Below are positions 25,659-36,983 of a stretch of 64,000 nucleotides of DNA, piece after piece. The stretch covers positions 620,001-684,000 of the forward strand of contig CASBPS010000042.1 in the NCBI GenBank assembly GCA_949126835.1, in the 5' to 3' direction. How positions within the stretch are numbered: the first letter of the stretch is position 1; each line of letters opens with the position of its first letter. The notes beneath the pieces were generated by a model. It made no database searches and had not been told where the DNA came from. It saw only the letters and a list, made by a program, of their open reading frames with translations. This DNA is from Anisus vortex. Lineage: Eukaryota; Mollusca; Gastropoda; Planorbidae. The translations under genes and the position numbers were made by a program.

Positions 25659-26866
25659 TTATTACGAAGCCGGAACGGCCTCCAGATTATTATAACTTTG
25701 TTGATTTGAATATTATATATATATATATTATTTATGTATTAGTCCAGGATAGTATTGATGGTGAAAACCTATCAATCGGATTCTACTCCATTCGAATGCA
25801 ACAGTCTACTTCCTTGCAGTTGGCTCAGTTGTAAAATAAATAGTGTAGATTCTTAGTGGAATAAGAAAGTTCTTGACTATAGTTATGATGTAATAGTTCC
25901 ACAATGCAAATAATAATAACAGTCAAATCCGTGGTGAATTCATAACATAAATCTTTATAATAATAAGGTAAGAATAGCCATGATGAACACAGTTCCAAAT
26001 ATAAGTATAAAATTAATGTAGATAATAGCGACTAAGTTCCAAGTTAAACTGAATGACTATATAATAGAGAAAAATAAGTACTTTAATAACATGTTCTACT
26101 CCTTACAAAATATTAGACCCTCGACTGAAGTCCAACCTCGAGCGGGCTCTTTTATAGCATAAGGTACAGCCAATCGTAACTAGGGGAAAAACTTCCACTC
26201 CCAAAAACACAGACACAAGTCTGGTTAGAAAGTCGTTTAATTAATGGAACAACAGAGTCAACTTCTCTTTGTTCGAAACTGGGCGGATAGGGCGAGGTCA
26301 GGGTTTAGCTTGAAACATGAATCTTACTTAATTACAGTACATTGATTAAACTTCCCACAATATAACAATCATGCCAGACATCAGGGTGCCCTTAAACCTT
26401 AGCAAAAAGACATTAAGGCGCTATTGGAGACGCTTCCAATTAAAGTATCTATGCAAGTGGGTGAGCGTATATGTGTTTTCTTCAGGGAAAAATGCGAGAT
26501 AGGAGGAGAGAGAGGTAATTGTAAAAAAGGTGTAGGTGGGGGGAATTGTAGTTACTGATTACAATTCAGTGTCACGACTTGTAGATGGCAGGGCAAGTAA
26601 CTTAACCACCCTAGTGGAAGAGTTGTAAATGTTTGTAAATGATAGCGGAAATGGAGGGAAGGGGGTTAATTATCTCGGCTAACACTCCTTCTCTAGAGAA
26701 GCGACACGAGGTCAAGTGTCAAATTACACTCAGCTAGAACGGTGACATCTATTTATCTAGGTCAACCAAACGATAGCGTCTAACGATTGAATCCTACGGC
26801 GTTACATTTACATATAATACACTAATATAACACCTCACATCTGTATTAATACGTCGTTTCGTAACA
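25659..26866 (-). repeat. 5' LTR of the truncated Gypsy element
   Basis: The minus-strand start TGTTACGAAACG (ending at 26866) resembles the TGTTACRAATATG start of the LTRs at 52276 and 56122. The other end lies directly beside the primer-binding stretch. A TATA-like CTATAAAAG lies on the minus strand at about 26148-26156, fitting an LTR promoter. About 1.2 kb long. No partner LTR is present, so the ends are inferred from the terminal words and primer site only. Confidence 0.5.
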
Positions 26867-28180
26867 GATTGTAAAGATAAGAATAGAGATCATAGACTAA
26901 GGATCGGTAACAAACGGGACGTATGACAACCTGGGCACGCAAAACGATTTTGGCACGCGTAATACCTTATAAAGGCAGTACAGGACACTTCTAAAAGAAA
27001 AGGGCAGGATGATTTTAGGCTATTGGCACAATGAATGAATAAGATATCCTACTTTGATGCATTATTATCCATAATAAGTTGGACATACTTTCATACCCCT
27101 TTCGAATAATACAATTTTTCACCGCCTCCTCTTTCACCCTTCCAGGAATAACCGGTTAAGAGTCAAATTTAAATGTAACATAAACTTTCCACATGTGGAT
27201 GTGTTGACGTTTTAATTAGACATAACAATCGAGCTGAAGTAACATTCATTATAAACGAGAACAAATAAAATAAGAAATAAAATATTAAAAGTTACTGGAA
27301 TGTGTGTGCCAGGAATTATGCTACAAGTTGTTTCTATATTATTTGTCGCCCCTTTATTTACAGAATCCTTGTTTAAACTTGTAATACTTGGGATCGGGGG
27401 GGGGGGAGGGTGGGTACAAAATGTACAGAGTGCTACACTTTTTGTGTACGTAATATATTATGTATGGACTTTCATTATAAATGATTCTGTCATTTCCAAG
27501 TGACATTATGCCATACACTGGATTTTCTATGGACAAGAAAATGAACCACTAAACATCATTTGAAACTCGAATTCAAACAAAACAAGACTTTATTTTATTA
27601 GCTAAGACAAGATAAGTAATAAAGAAAATAAAAACAACACATTTTTAGCATTACAAATGTGACTTTCTTTGTTTTTGTAGTTACAAAAATGAATATCGAC
27701 TAATTGTTTGACAGCAATATGAATGATAGAGAAAGTTTTAACTGATATGCAGTAAGAACTTTGCATCTGAAAAAAAAAAATATTTTCTACAGTAAATCAA
27801 AATTATAATTTTGTAAGTCCAATAAGTTAAGTAATGGACAGCCAATACAACAGGCACATACTACTTTAAATATGAAAATCAATGTTCTATAGCGCCATAG
27901 CTTCTCCGTTAAAGGAATTACTTTTTCTCTAAAAAAAAAAAGAGATAAGCAAATTAATCACACAATTATGTCCGTTACGCAGGGATGTATAAATGGCACG
28001 GCTCCTTTCTATCTTCAAGAACTGATATCATAGCACGGGTAGTCAATAGAACTGCGCTCTTCATCACTGTCACTAATTAAAACTCCCAGTGTGGCTGGAC
28101 ACAAAAAAGTACATTGGAGTTCGCTATTTGACAAGTCTTAATTAGGTGTGACCTTTTGAACTGGGTCGAGAACTTCCGGT
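26867..28180. other. Non-coding stretch with a G-run and a small dispersed repeat
   Basis: No supported gene. 26925-26970 has GGCACGCRAAACGATTTT-like words also seen near 29920-29950 (a possible old hAT end). 27155-27215 is a member of the small repeat seen at 8755-8830. 27396-27415 is a run of G residues. The rest is AT-rich. Confidence 0.4.
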
Positions 28181-28235
28181 GACATTTACCGCCATTTTCG
28201 TAAACAAAAAACATGCTTTTTGTGCTGTTTGACAA
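28165..28235 (+). promoter_or_regulatory. Candidate core promoter / 5' UTR with a short upstream ORF
   Basis: AACTTCCGGTGAC (an ETS-type CTTCCGG core) at about 28171 is followed by a YY1-like GCCATTTTCG at about 28190. An 8-codon upstream ORF begins at 28213, and its TGA overlaps the next ATG as ATGA at 28236. ETS plus YY1-like words close to a start codon are typical of animal housekeeping promoters, but no transcription evidence exists here. Confidence 0.35.
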
Positions 28236-28326
28236 ATGATTTCAACATCGACAGCTAGTTCTGAACTTTTAGAAATAAACAACGGCTACAAGATTAGTAT
28301 TGAGGAATCCGTTTTCAACCACAAAA
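28236..28326 (+). CDS. Candidate first coding exon of an unidentified gene (30 codons + 1 nt)
   Basis: ATG at 28236 opens a frame of 30 codons that ends at a strong donor, AAAA|GTAAGT, at 28327, leaving phase 1. The peptide is Ser/Thr-rich and then mixed (MISTSTASSELLEI at its start). Reading on past the donor reaches TAG at once, as expected of an intron. No matching downstream exon was recognised in the window; the exon at 59237 does not fit the phase. It could be a chance open stretch, but the context of promoter words, upstream ORF and donor is better than background. Confidence 0.35.
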
Positions 28327-28344
28327 GTAAGTAGGCGATAATTC

Positions 28345-28445
28345 ATAATAATAATAAAATAATTACATTTGGCTGCCAACAAGCATAATGCAAGCTCAGA
28401 GCGCATTTAACATACAACTAAGAACACGGATACAATCTATACTCA
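28345..28445. repeat. LINE/SINE 3'-end fragment
   Basis: This matches 34725-34800 nearly word for word (AGCGCATTTAACATACAACT), where the same sequence lies just downstream of an L2/CR1-like reverse transcriptase. It begins beside an (AATA)n-like tail. It is probably a 5'-truncated LINE copy or a SINE sharing that tail. Confidence 0.55.
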
Positions 28446-29214
28446 AAGTGTTAGTCGCGTTAGGCTATATGTAGCTTTTGTTTATAAAATAAGTTAGTCA
28501 AGAGTTGCGTCCTTGGTAATTAAAAAAACACAATGCGGAGATCCATAAAAAAAACAACAACACGAAAACTATTTTGCATCAAGCAATTAGTTTGGGATTA
28601 TAAATAGGTGATTCTTCAAATCTGACATTCACTATCAATCGTTTTCTTCTGGCGCCATCTTTTGAAAATGAAAAAAAAAATATCTACATATTTTCGTACA
28701 GTAACGTAGCACACATACATATTTCGAAGAAAATGATCGAATAAGACCGGAAATGGTCTTCTTTTTGACCTTTTATGCATGCATAATCGTTAAGACTTGT
28801 CAATTTGAATCTGTGGCGCCTTCTAAATGGTAAAGCTTGCCTCCGAGAAAATAAAAGACAATAAGATTTTCATTTAAAGAGCACACTGGGAATATAAATT
28901 TAATAGAATGGATAGAAACTCTATATAAATTACAATTATTATTGTTTGTACAAATATTATAGATTATTTTTTAAAGTAATTTTTAAAATTTCGAAATAGA
29001 CGAATGGTCTATTAAAACTAAACAAAAAAACAAAATAAAACAAAATTACAACTTGATTATCTGGTAAGTTGGACTCGTGATTGAATGATTTTAGATACTT
29101 GCTCAGTGGAATTGTAAAAGTGCACATCAATTTGTTTCAACACAGTTCTATTACTGAAAATAATACATTAGTAGTTATACAATGAGTGTATATTATTTAT
29201 TATTAATATAATTG

Positions 29215-29708
29215 GACCGACCGAAAGACAGTACTGGTGTGTTCCGTGTCTAAGGCCCCAATACCCGTTTTTCATTTATATCCTAAACCAAGAAGTGCCC
29301 TGTGTGGGGTAGGGGCAATGAGGAGGGGGGAGAAGAGGGCGGTCGGGGGGGGGGGGAGGATACAAAAGTTCTTTGATACCCTACATCCCCGACGATGGCG
29401 GTCGGGGGGATACAAAAGTTATTTGATACCTTACATCCCCGACAAGGGCGGTCGGGGGGAATCCAAAGGTTCTTTGATACCCTAAATTCCCGACTATGTT
29501 GCATACGTGCTAGTTTACTGGGGAAGAGTTTGGGGGAGGGGGGTTTTTCACTGGCCACCTTCGCCGTTTGTAAGAATTTCGCGTGTAAACGCAATTTGCT
29601 TATCTTGACCAGTGGTTGGTAGCCGAGGGAGGTTGGATCAAAGGGAGGGCCAGTCTTAGCTAGAGTGGTGGGGGGGGGGGTAGACTGTACAAACAAGGGG
29701 GATGTAAG
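29215..29708 (-). repeat. Dispersed repeat B, copy 1, distal part
   Basis: The reverse complement matches 51350-51737: shared blocks include CCCTCCCTTTGATCC, GGGTATCAAAGA, TTAGACACRG and CGGTCCAATT. The other half of this copy lies at 31839-32110, on the far side of the foldback element. It contains a local triplication at 29338-29515 that is single in the other copy. Confidence 0.7.
29338..29515. repeat. Three tandem units of about 50-60 bp inside repeat B
   Basis: Each unit holds GGGCGGTCGGGGGG, then ATACAAAAGTT, then TTTGATACC and a TCCCCGAC-type word. The G-runs vary in length (6 to about 14), consistent with slippage. The equivalent place in the copy at 51.5 kb has one unit. Confidence 0.75.
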
Positions 29709-29718
29709 CATCTTGAAT
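29709..29718 (+). repeat. Target-site duplication, left copy
   Basis: CATCTTGAAT here and again at 31839-31848, immediately outside the foldback element. The uninterrupted paralogue has a single diverged copy (ATTCAAAATG on the + strand near 51342). Confidence 0.8.
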
Positions 29719-31838
29719 GAATCACTGTAAATTCGGCAACGGTATTTTCGTCAACGGTATTTTCGGCAAGGTAATTTTGGCAAAGGTAAATTTGGAATAG
29801 GTAAATTCGGCAAAACTAGCAAAGCGGTAAAATTGGCAACGGTAAAATTGGCAATCATATAATATCCAATGTTTTTATTAAAAGCATTGATAGGACTACA
29901 ATCTATTCCATGTATCGGCAACCTATGGAATGCGTGCCATCCTTGGCACGCCAATCGGTTTTAAATGGCACATGAAAGACTACCAAAATGGTGAAAAGAG
30001 CAGGGAAACATTAAGGCACACTTTGGCACGTAATTTAACGTCCTCTAATGATCAAAAACGAAAATTTTAAATAGGAGCCAAATGTACCCTCCCAGCCCAC
30101 CGCACCCCACCCCCAAAGGTGGCCAAAGGTGGTATGTGTGTAAGGTAGCCCAACTGACGATCACTTGGAGTTCTGTTTAGATCTTTACGCATCAATGCAT
30201 TCCCTTATCTCCAAAACGTCCCTATAAACTTCCTCCGTTTATAGCACATTGGCGAGATTACGTAACTCTGACTACTTGACCTACACCATGATACTGGTAG
30301 TGTTTGCAAGAGCAGACGTAGAATGCCCCCCTTCCCTCCCGCCCCCGATATATAAAGCATACAAATTAGGTAACAAAAAATAGTTAATTAGTTCGTTTGA
30401 CTAAAAATTAAATTTAAGAAAAACTGAATAAAATCACCGTTTTTTTTAAAAACCATTTACGTTATTTAACTAATGCATAAAAAAGAACATTTAAATAGAC
30501 GCCAAATGTACCCCCCCCCCCCTTGTCTATAGCACAAGGAAACAAGGCAAAGCAATGTTACATAATGTAGATTATTTGCCATCCCCTCTTCTAATTTAAA
30601 CACCAGAATGAGACTCGCCGTGTTAACAAAAGCAAACTCTAGCCCCTCCCTCCCACGTCTCACCACCCCGTCTCCCCACCCTCGTCTCCCCAACCCCGTC
30701 TCCCCACCGATTAAAGTGTCAGTGGCCAGCTTGGTAGCACCAGGCTAAGCACTGTATAAGCAGTGAAAACTAAAAGAGGTTGGGGGGGGGGGGGTATTCG
30801 TTTAAATTCCTTTTTAATCCCAGAACAATGTTGTTATTAGTAAAACAAATCATTTTTTCTATCAAAACATTGATATTGATATTGGATTTCATTTTATTAT
30901 TACAATTTTGAAAAAAAATAATTTAGTTATTTACTTTTCTCATATATTTAAATTATATTACAAACGAGAGTTGTAAATAAAACATTTAAATTGTATAAAA
31001 GTACTTTCAATGTTTAAACCAATTTACTTAGGCTATAAGGCACATTTAGCTACAAATATATTGTAAGTTATCGAGGTTTCTATGTCAAATATAGCCAACT
31101 ATTATGTATTGTTGTAGGCCTATATGTCTAAGTAATGTATACTTGTATCGTTATAACATAGAAGGTACAAGGTTTAAAACTACAAAGACAAAAGTTAACC
31201 TACTGATTGACGGCAAATAGCCGACTGCAATGGAATGTGATAAATTGTTTTATGGTGGCCATGTGTTACACCCCCCCCCCCCACACACACACTCAACAAC
31301 CCGTGTTGAGAGAATAGGCCTATAGGTCAGCAAAGTAATTCCTTAACTCTCCCTGACGTAACCGGTCAAGAAAATTCGTGTATCTCGGGAGAGGGGAATA
31401 AGGACTGTGTTCGTTTTTGATAGATATATAAAGTAGGAGGGTTGTAATGTGTTTGCAATTTTTCCCGTACGATCTAAACAAACCTGGGCTCATTCGTAAA
31501 GGACTTAGTATGGTCTTGCCTGAAAGGAGAGTCTGGTCGGGGGCGTGAGGGGAGGGGGCACTCTACGTTTGCTCTTGTTTACACAACCAGCATCATGCGG
31601 TGTAGGGGTGGCGGTCAGGTAGTCAGAGTTACGTAATATCGTGGGGAAGACAAACGTATACGTATAACCAATACTTTTAATAAAAACAGTGGATATTATT
31701 TGATTGCCAATTTTACCGTTGCCAATTTTACCGCTTTGCGTGTTTTGCCGAATTTACCTATTCCGAAATTACCTTTGCCAAAATCACCTTGCCTTAAATA
31801 CCGGTTCCGAATTTACCATTGCCAAATTTACCGAGCAC
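29719..31838. mobile_element. Foldback/MULE-like element with long inverted arms (2.1 kb)
   Basis: The inverted arms 29719-29890 and 31665-31838 match over about 165 bp and are built of short direct subrepeats (GGTAAAATTGGCAAC and variants of about 16 bp). A second inverted match, 30250-30345 against 31540-31645, lies further in, around TTACGTAACTCTGACTAC. The 10 bp duplication CATCTTGAAT flanks it. Long arms made of tandem subrepeats plus a 9-10 bp duplication are the hallmark of Foldback and some Mutator-like elements. No transposase frame is present, so it is non-autonomous. C/G homopolymer runs occur near 30511, 30782 and 31269. Confidence 0.8.
29895..30245. mobile_element. Extra segment in the left arm of the foldback element
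   Basis: After the outer arm, the left side holds about 350 bp that the right arm lacks before the two resume matching at TTACGTAACTCTGAC. It contains GGCAACCTATGGAATGCG and GGCACGC words reminiscent of old hAT ends. It could be a nested insertion or a deletion in the right arm; no duplication was found. Confidence 0.3.
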
Positions 31839-32110
31839 CATCTTGAATATATACAAGGACAGATAACTACGTTTGTATAACAATGTACATATATATACAT
31901 GTATAAACAGTTGTAAAAGAGAAAGTAAATACATTCATATATAAAAATTAATGCAAGATACAAATACAGTCACACATTTTTCATTCATTGTTGAGCACCG
32001 CAATGAGCCAGGATTAATTGTAGTTTATAGATTGGAGCCATTGTGAATAAGTGGCATGGCATCAGACTGGGCGGTTGGCGCTTCGAGTGAGTTTACCACA
32101 ATTCCCTGGA
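31839..32110 (-). repeat. Dispersed repeat B, copy 1, proximal part
   Basis: The reverse complement matches 51075-51350: GTGGTARACTCACT, ACAATGGCTCCAA, ATAAACTACAATTA, GGCTCATTGCGGTGCTCA. It starts with the right-hand copy of CATCTTGAAT. No open frame of note. Confidence 0.75.
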
Positions 32111-34380
32111 ACGCCCTGGCCACAGAAATTGGTAAACGTTGCTTTACTCGCCTTATGCTAAATTTGGTCCGATGGGTACTTTGTCTAAAATAAATAAAGG
32201 CTTTAAATTACTTTTACGCCAAAAAACACAGTAGACACATAGGCTAAGTCACTCGTAGAACTGTCAATTACTTAGATTTTATTTCTCTCTGAACTGACAT
32301 AGCTAGAAATTAACATTATTAAAATTAAAGCAAATCTAAATTATGGATTTAAATAAAAAAAGACAGCTGATAAGCTGATGAATTCAAACGCCCTCCCCCC
32401 CCCCCAACAACAATTCCCATTGCCCGGAACATCCGCGCCCCCTAATATATTCTCACCAATCCTCCTCCGTGGCGATAATGTTTCGTTGCGAACCTATGAC
32501 TTAAGTAGAATGAATTGAAGACTCGTGTAGAAGACTCTTAAAAAATAGATTCTCAACGAGGGCGGTAAGGAGGTATGGTAAGGGGGTGGGGTTGCTAACG
32601 TTTCTTGGGACGGCAAAGGGGAGGGAATGATGAAACGAAAGTGGGCGGTAAGAACAAAAAGTGGGCGGTAAGAACGTACTTAATTAATGATTTCCTATTT
32701 ACTAAGCAATAATTAAATATTGTGTATATGTTTTAAATTAATTTAGCAGTAATGTTTAACTCGGTAAATCGACAAATAAAGAAATCGACTATTTTACTAT
32801 TGAGCAACATGTCTATTGAGTTATTGTGATGAGAGAAAAACATAAAAACACTAGAAACACTAGAAATGTTACTATATTTAGAATTATATCACATAATAAG
32901 AAAGGAAGGGGGCGGTATTTATTACCGATACAATGCGGCGTGCTGCTAAATATCTGCTAACATTCAACAAAACACATACTACTGTGGATGACAATATGTA
33001 TAAGAAATATGTAGTTTAAGTTTTTGACCTTGAATAAGTGTACACTTTTTAACGACATAGTCAAATTGCATATTCAAATTATTAACAAATACAATCAGGA
33101 CTACACTAACTCAATGTTCGCGTACAAGATATATTTTTAAGTTACAAACGCTCCTTCTTTACAGAAGATTACTGCGTCCTACGCTAATCCCTAGTTTGAG
33201 TCTATTATTTCAATTCAATTAGCATAGTGTTTTAAATAATGTTAAGTTACTAGTTCTCCTGGTTCGTCCAGATAACCCATTACAAGCCAGGTGCCAATCA
33301 GGAAGAAAGAGTACTTATATGCATTTTTTTCTGCCTTACTGGATACGAAAATGTCATTATAGTTATGTAAATCTGAGCATTTTAATATATCGTTGTTATG
33401 TAGCAAGTGGAAATGAAATAAAATGTATTTCCTTACAACTTTTCTAACTCGCCGAACAACCAGTAATGCAGTACACATAAATGGTTTGTCAGTAATTGAA
33501 CGAATATGACTGGAAATGCTGGTACACTATCCCATTTTAGGTTCACAATGCACCTTGAAACCTGTCCTTAAAAACGTACACATAGCTATGTGTGGAAATG
33601 GCATCTTACATTTAATCTGACTCTTAACAGCGTAATTGTAGTGAGAGGGGGTAATGGATGCGGTGAGCATACTTGCGTAAATTGAGGGCAGTTAGTGTGT
33701 GTAAATGGGTTGGAGGGGGGAAGGGGTGGGGGTTGGTCGGTAGGAAGATATTTCCTCTAGTCACTGCACAGTTTTATTCAAAGAATTAAAGCCTTATAAT
33801 TAGGCTGTTCAAAAAATGTGTTTTAACATTAATGTAACTACTATTAAAAGAAGTAAATGCGTACTAATGAAAACATCGTAGTAGCTAAAAGGGAGTTTTG
33901 AAAATTTAATCAACAATGTAAAAACATGAATTATTTTTTTGCCTGTTTTATGCATGTTCTTTTTAAATTTGAGTTTTTCTATAAGCTTTTACATTTCTGT
34001 ATTAAATTGAATACAAATGGTGTAACAAAAATAATCATTGACACTTAATAAAATCCTACCACATAAAGAAACGTATTATCTCCCTTGATTTTATATTTAT
34101 TGACTCCAGATGTTTACATTTATATTTAAGTTTATTGTAATGTATTATGGCTTTTTTAAGTGTAACAAACGTGTATATGTACCCTTAACTAAGTCTATGT
34201 AGTCATTTTTTTTAACATATACAATGAAGTATGTTTGTCGAATGCACTCTAAATCCCAAGTGGAATTTTACAAATAACGTTTATGTGTTCCAACTTGGTT
34301 GACTAAGCATGTATAATATCTAAAAGTTTTTCCATAGCAATACTGTACACATTTAAGCTTGTTAAAACATTATTTTACTT
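32111..34380. other. Non-coding stretch with short G-rich tandem words
   Basis: 32635-32675 has two copies of AGTGGGCGGTAAGAAC. 33570-33640 is the inverted member of the small dispersed repeat at 8755-8830. A 78-codon minus-strand frame at 33242-33478 ends in a hydrophobic stretch but has no supporting splice context. Otherwise AT-rich and unremarkable. Confidence 0.4.
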
Positions 34381-34382
34381 AA

Positions 34383-34520
34383 TAATAATAATTATAATAA
34401 TAATAATAATTATTGTACAGCGCTTATCCCGTTGAGGACAGTTCTATGCGCTGACAACAGTTACATTCAAAGTACAGACATAGAAAAACAGACGAAACAG
34501 ACTTGATGCTAGAATTCAAT
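34383..34520 (-). repeat. LINE/SINE 3' tail with (ATT)n
   Basis: On the minus strand, a segment ending in ATAAGCGCTGTACAATAAT is followed by (TTA)n. A GCGCT word ahead of a triplet tail is typical of L2/CR1-type 3' ends and of SINEs that borrow them. It is separate from the LINE that begins at 34725. Confidence 0.45.
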
Positions 34521-34724
34521 ATACTTATAGAATCATTTACATTTCTCTCTCCATTTGCATCCCGTACATTTTTAGGAGCATCCCTATCACCCCTCCCCAA
34601 TCTATGTTTAAAAAAAAAAATTGTCAACCAAAGCCAATAAGCATGTGTTTAATTATTTAAACTTTTTAAAATATCTGGTTTATTGTGATTTTGTTTAAAG
34701 AAATTATATGGAAAATGATAATAA

Positions 34725-35938
34725 TAATATTTGTATAGCGCTGCCAGCAAACATAATGTAAGCTCATAGCGCATTTAACATACAACTAAGAACACTGATG
34801 TTACTCTAGGCTAGGAGACAACGCTAAGATATGATTTAAAAAAGACTAATCAAATAAATGTAGCATTAACCGACCCAACATATAAGTAGGACAGTAGGGG
34901 TCTAAAACATGTTAAATGTTATCTAAGGTAAATATTGAAATAATGAGTTTTTTAAGTTCTTTTTAAAAGTAACAATAGAGCTTGTTTGCCTGAGTTGAAT
35001 GGGAAGTAGATTCCACACTTTCGGACCGGATACTGAAACGGCTTTAAGGCCAAGGTCGTCAGAGAGAAACGGGGCACTTCCAGAAGCGAAGAGTCGACAT
35101 TGTGTTCCCTTGCGGGACATATGGTACAATTAGTTCCTTTAGATAGGACGGCGCCTCGTTATGGCAAAGTAGCGCAACTTGATAATCAATTCTGGCTTTC
35201 ACGGGGAGCCAATGGAGCCAACGCAGGAGAGCTGTCACAGAATCATGCCTTGACTTAAGCATGACCAAGTGGGTGGCACTGTTTTGAATACACTGTAATG
35301 TTGCGATCTTTTCGTCAGGTATCCCGGTTTGCAGGGCATTACAGTAGTCGAGACGTGAGAGTATAAAGGCAGCGGCAAGTTTCTTTCCTGAGTCCAGTGA
35401 AAAATAAGTTCTTATCTGACCAAGTTGACTCATCTGTGAATAAAGGCATCTGCAAAGGTTTCTAATGTGGGCATCGAAAGACAACTTAATGTGAATCGGT
35501 AACGACCAAGGGGATATTGCAGTTCAAGGCCATCAATGATTTCAAACCCTCAACTATGGCGATTTTACTTTGAGTTCCAATTAGAGTTACCTCCTTCTTA
35601 TTTTCAATCATCTTAAATCTGTTTTCCGTCAGCCAGGAGCAAACACTAGCAATAGCAAGACTGAGATAAGCTGCTATACGAGAGACTTCAGCGGGAACAG
35701 CAGAATCATATAACTGCGTAGAGATGATATGAAATATTGAAAGGCCTGATAACATCGCCTAGCGGATAGATGAACAGTGTAAACAATACCGGGCCTAGAA
35801 CTGATTCCTGTGGTACTCCATATTGCAGAGTCGAGCATGTTGAGAAAGACCCATCAATGACGACACTTTTCGTGGTTCAGTTAGGTAGGATACTATGAAT
35901 CAATAAATAAAAACCATCAGAAACAATTAGTTTCGAAT
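34725..35938 (-). mobile_element. 5'-truncated L2/CR1-like LINE
   Basis: Minus-strand reverse transcriptase remnants lie between 34923 and about 35900. The 3' end carries a short TA-rich tail and a TATAGCGCT word at about 34732-34742. The 5' end is cut off against repeat A at 35941. The 3' UTR piece recurs at 28345-28445, so the family is present elsewhere in the window. Confidence 0.7.
34923..35860 (-). pseudogene. Reverse transcriptase C-terminal half, L2/CR1-like, broken
   Basis: In order on the minus strand: a degenerate (Q)[13 protein letters not shown] motif near 35800; [12 protein letters not shown] near 35710, where the catalytic YADD aspartates should precede TQLY but are lost; then LSRLDYCNAL, RHDSVTALLRWLHWLPV, and SVSGPKVWNLLP near 35000. 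These last motifs mark the C-terminal region of L2/CR1-type ORF2 proteins. The frame is broken at least twice (near 35485 and 35100-35130). The endonuclease and the N-terminal reverse transcriptase are absent. Non-functional. Confidence 0.75.
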
Positions 35939-36272
35939 CATTATTATAAATTTTACAATTATTATTTTAGTGATTCTCAAAAATTAAATTAATGATCGGA
36001 ATGGTAGTTTTTAGTGATACTATGTTATACTTCCATGTATACAAGTTCTTGGTAATAAATGTACTAAATTGTTTACCACGATTACTAATACTCAATAAGT
36101 CGGTCGAAAAATTGGTCTTCACCATAAAGTAATGAACCGACTCTGATTATTAATAAAATAATTATATATGCCACCTTGAGCAATCTTTATCTTCTATATC
36201 TTTGTCTACATCGAAATGCTTCCAGTTTAGAATAAAACCAAATTAGTTTACGCCCAGTGTTGGGCGCTACAA

Positions 36273-36862
36273 CCCGGAACTTTGTATAAACTTTAGACAT
36301 TATTTAGTAAACATTAACCAGGTTCAAGTAGGAAATTTAGAGAAAAAAAGAAAAACAAAAAAAAAAATAATTAGTCGAGTACTCTACATCCAAACTCTAT
36401 CGCCCTCGATTATCAACTTCGTCCAAGTAGGAAAAGTAAAATTAAATGTTCATTTATTTCATCACGCAAAATGCGGCTCATGGTATTTAAAGAGTTTATA
36501 CTGACCATTATGTTACTATTTAAAAAAAAAATAATCATGCAGTAAGTTTAAACAAAACTCTTACAGTTCATAAAATATTGTCATAAAATATTTATTTTTT
36601 TTAAATTATAGAACACTTCCTTACCATTGATTGACATGAAAAACACCATTTGTAGACATAAGCTTAAATTTGGTTACTTACAAGGGATACTTAAAATAAA
36701 TTATAAGTTTTCAAATATTATTGTACACTTTAAATTATTTTTTTTCTTTTAAAATATATGCATGCTGGTCATGTATTTAGTAGGTTTACACCGAACTGCC
36801 AAGTAACTGCAGCATTCTTCGTAACTTTAAAGACTGAGAAAAATACAAGGAATAAAACTGAC
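36273..36862. other. 590 bp segment absent from the other copy of repeat A
   Basis: In copy 1, GTTGGGCGCTACA is followed almost at once by CGAAACGTTC; here about 590 bp lies between. The segment has no open frame and no clear inverted ends. It could be an insertion here or a deletion in copy 1. Confidence 0.45.
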
Positions 36863-36983
36863 ACGAAACGTTCTATCTAAAAGACTAGAGTTACCGTCCT
36901 TTAATTATTTTTTTTTCACCATTCGAAAGCAAGGCGTGCTAAAAAAAAATAATTAAATTAACAAAACGCAAAATATGCGTATA

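Larger units (their letters stand above)
24014..26866 (-). mobile_element. Truncated Gypsy-type LTR retrotransposon (5' LTR, leader, gag)
   Basis: Read on the minus strand: an LTR (25659-26866), a tRNA-Pro-like primer-binding stretch (TTTGGGGG... at about 25639-25658), a leader, gag (24227-25426), and the start of a following frame that stops being element sequence at 24013, where the 37 bp satellite begins. Protease, reverse transcriptase, RNase H, integrase and the 3' LTR are all missing. The gag is related to the one at 53063-54087, so both belong to one family. The right flank (26867 on) is not satellite, so this is not a simple insertion into the array; the 3' part was lost at the junction. 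Confidence 0.75.

Noticed and set aside
28800..28830. Inverted match of about 21 bp between 28800-28830 and 7549-7572 (GAAGGCGCCACAGATTC)
   Set aside because: The match does not extend beyond about 21 bp on either side; too short to define a repeat family from this window.
29283..29711. 142-codon Pro/Ser-rich minus-strand frame
   Set aside because: It is produced by the C/G-rich triplicated repeat units; the other copy of repeat B does not keep the frame.
33242..33478. 78-codon minus-strand frame with a hydrophobic end
   Set aside because: No promoter, no convincing splice site and no recognisable family; compatible with chance.
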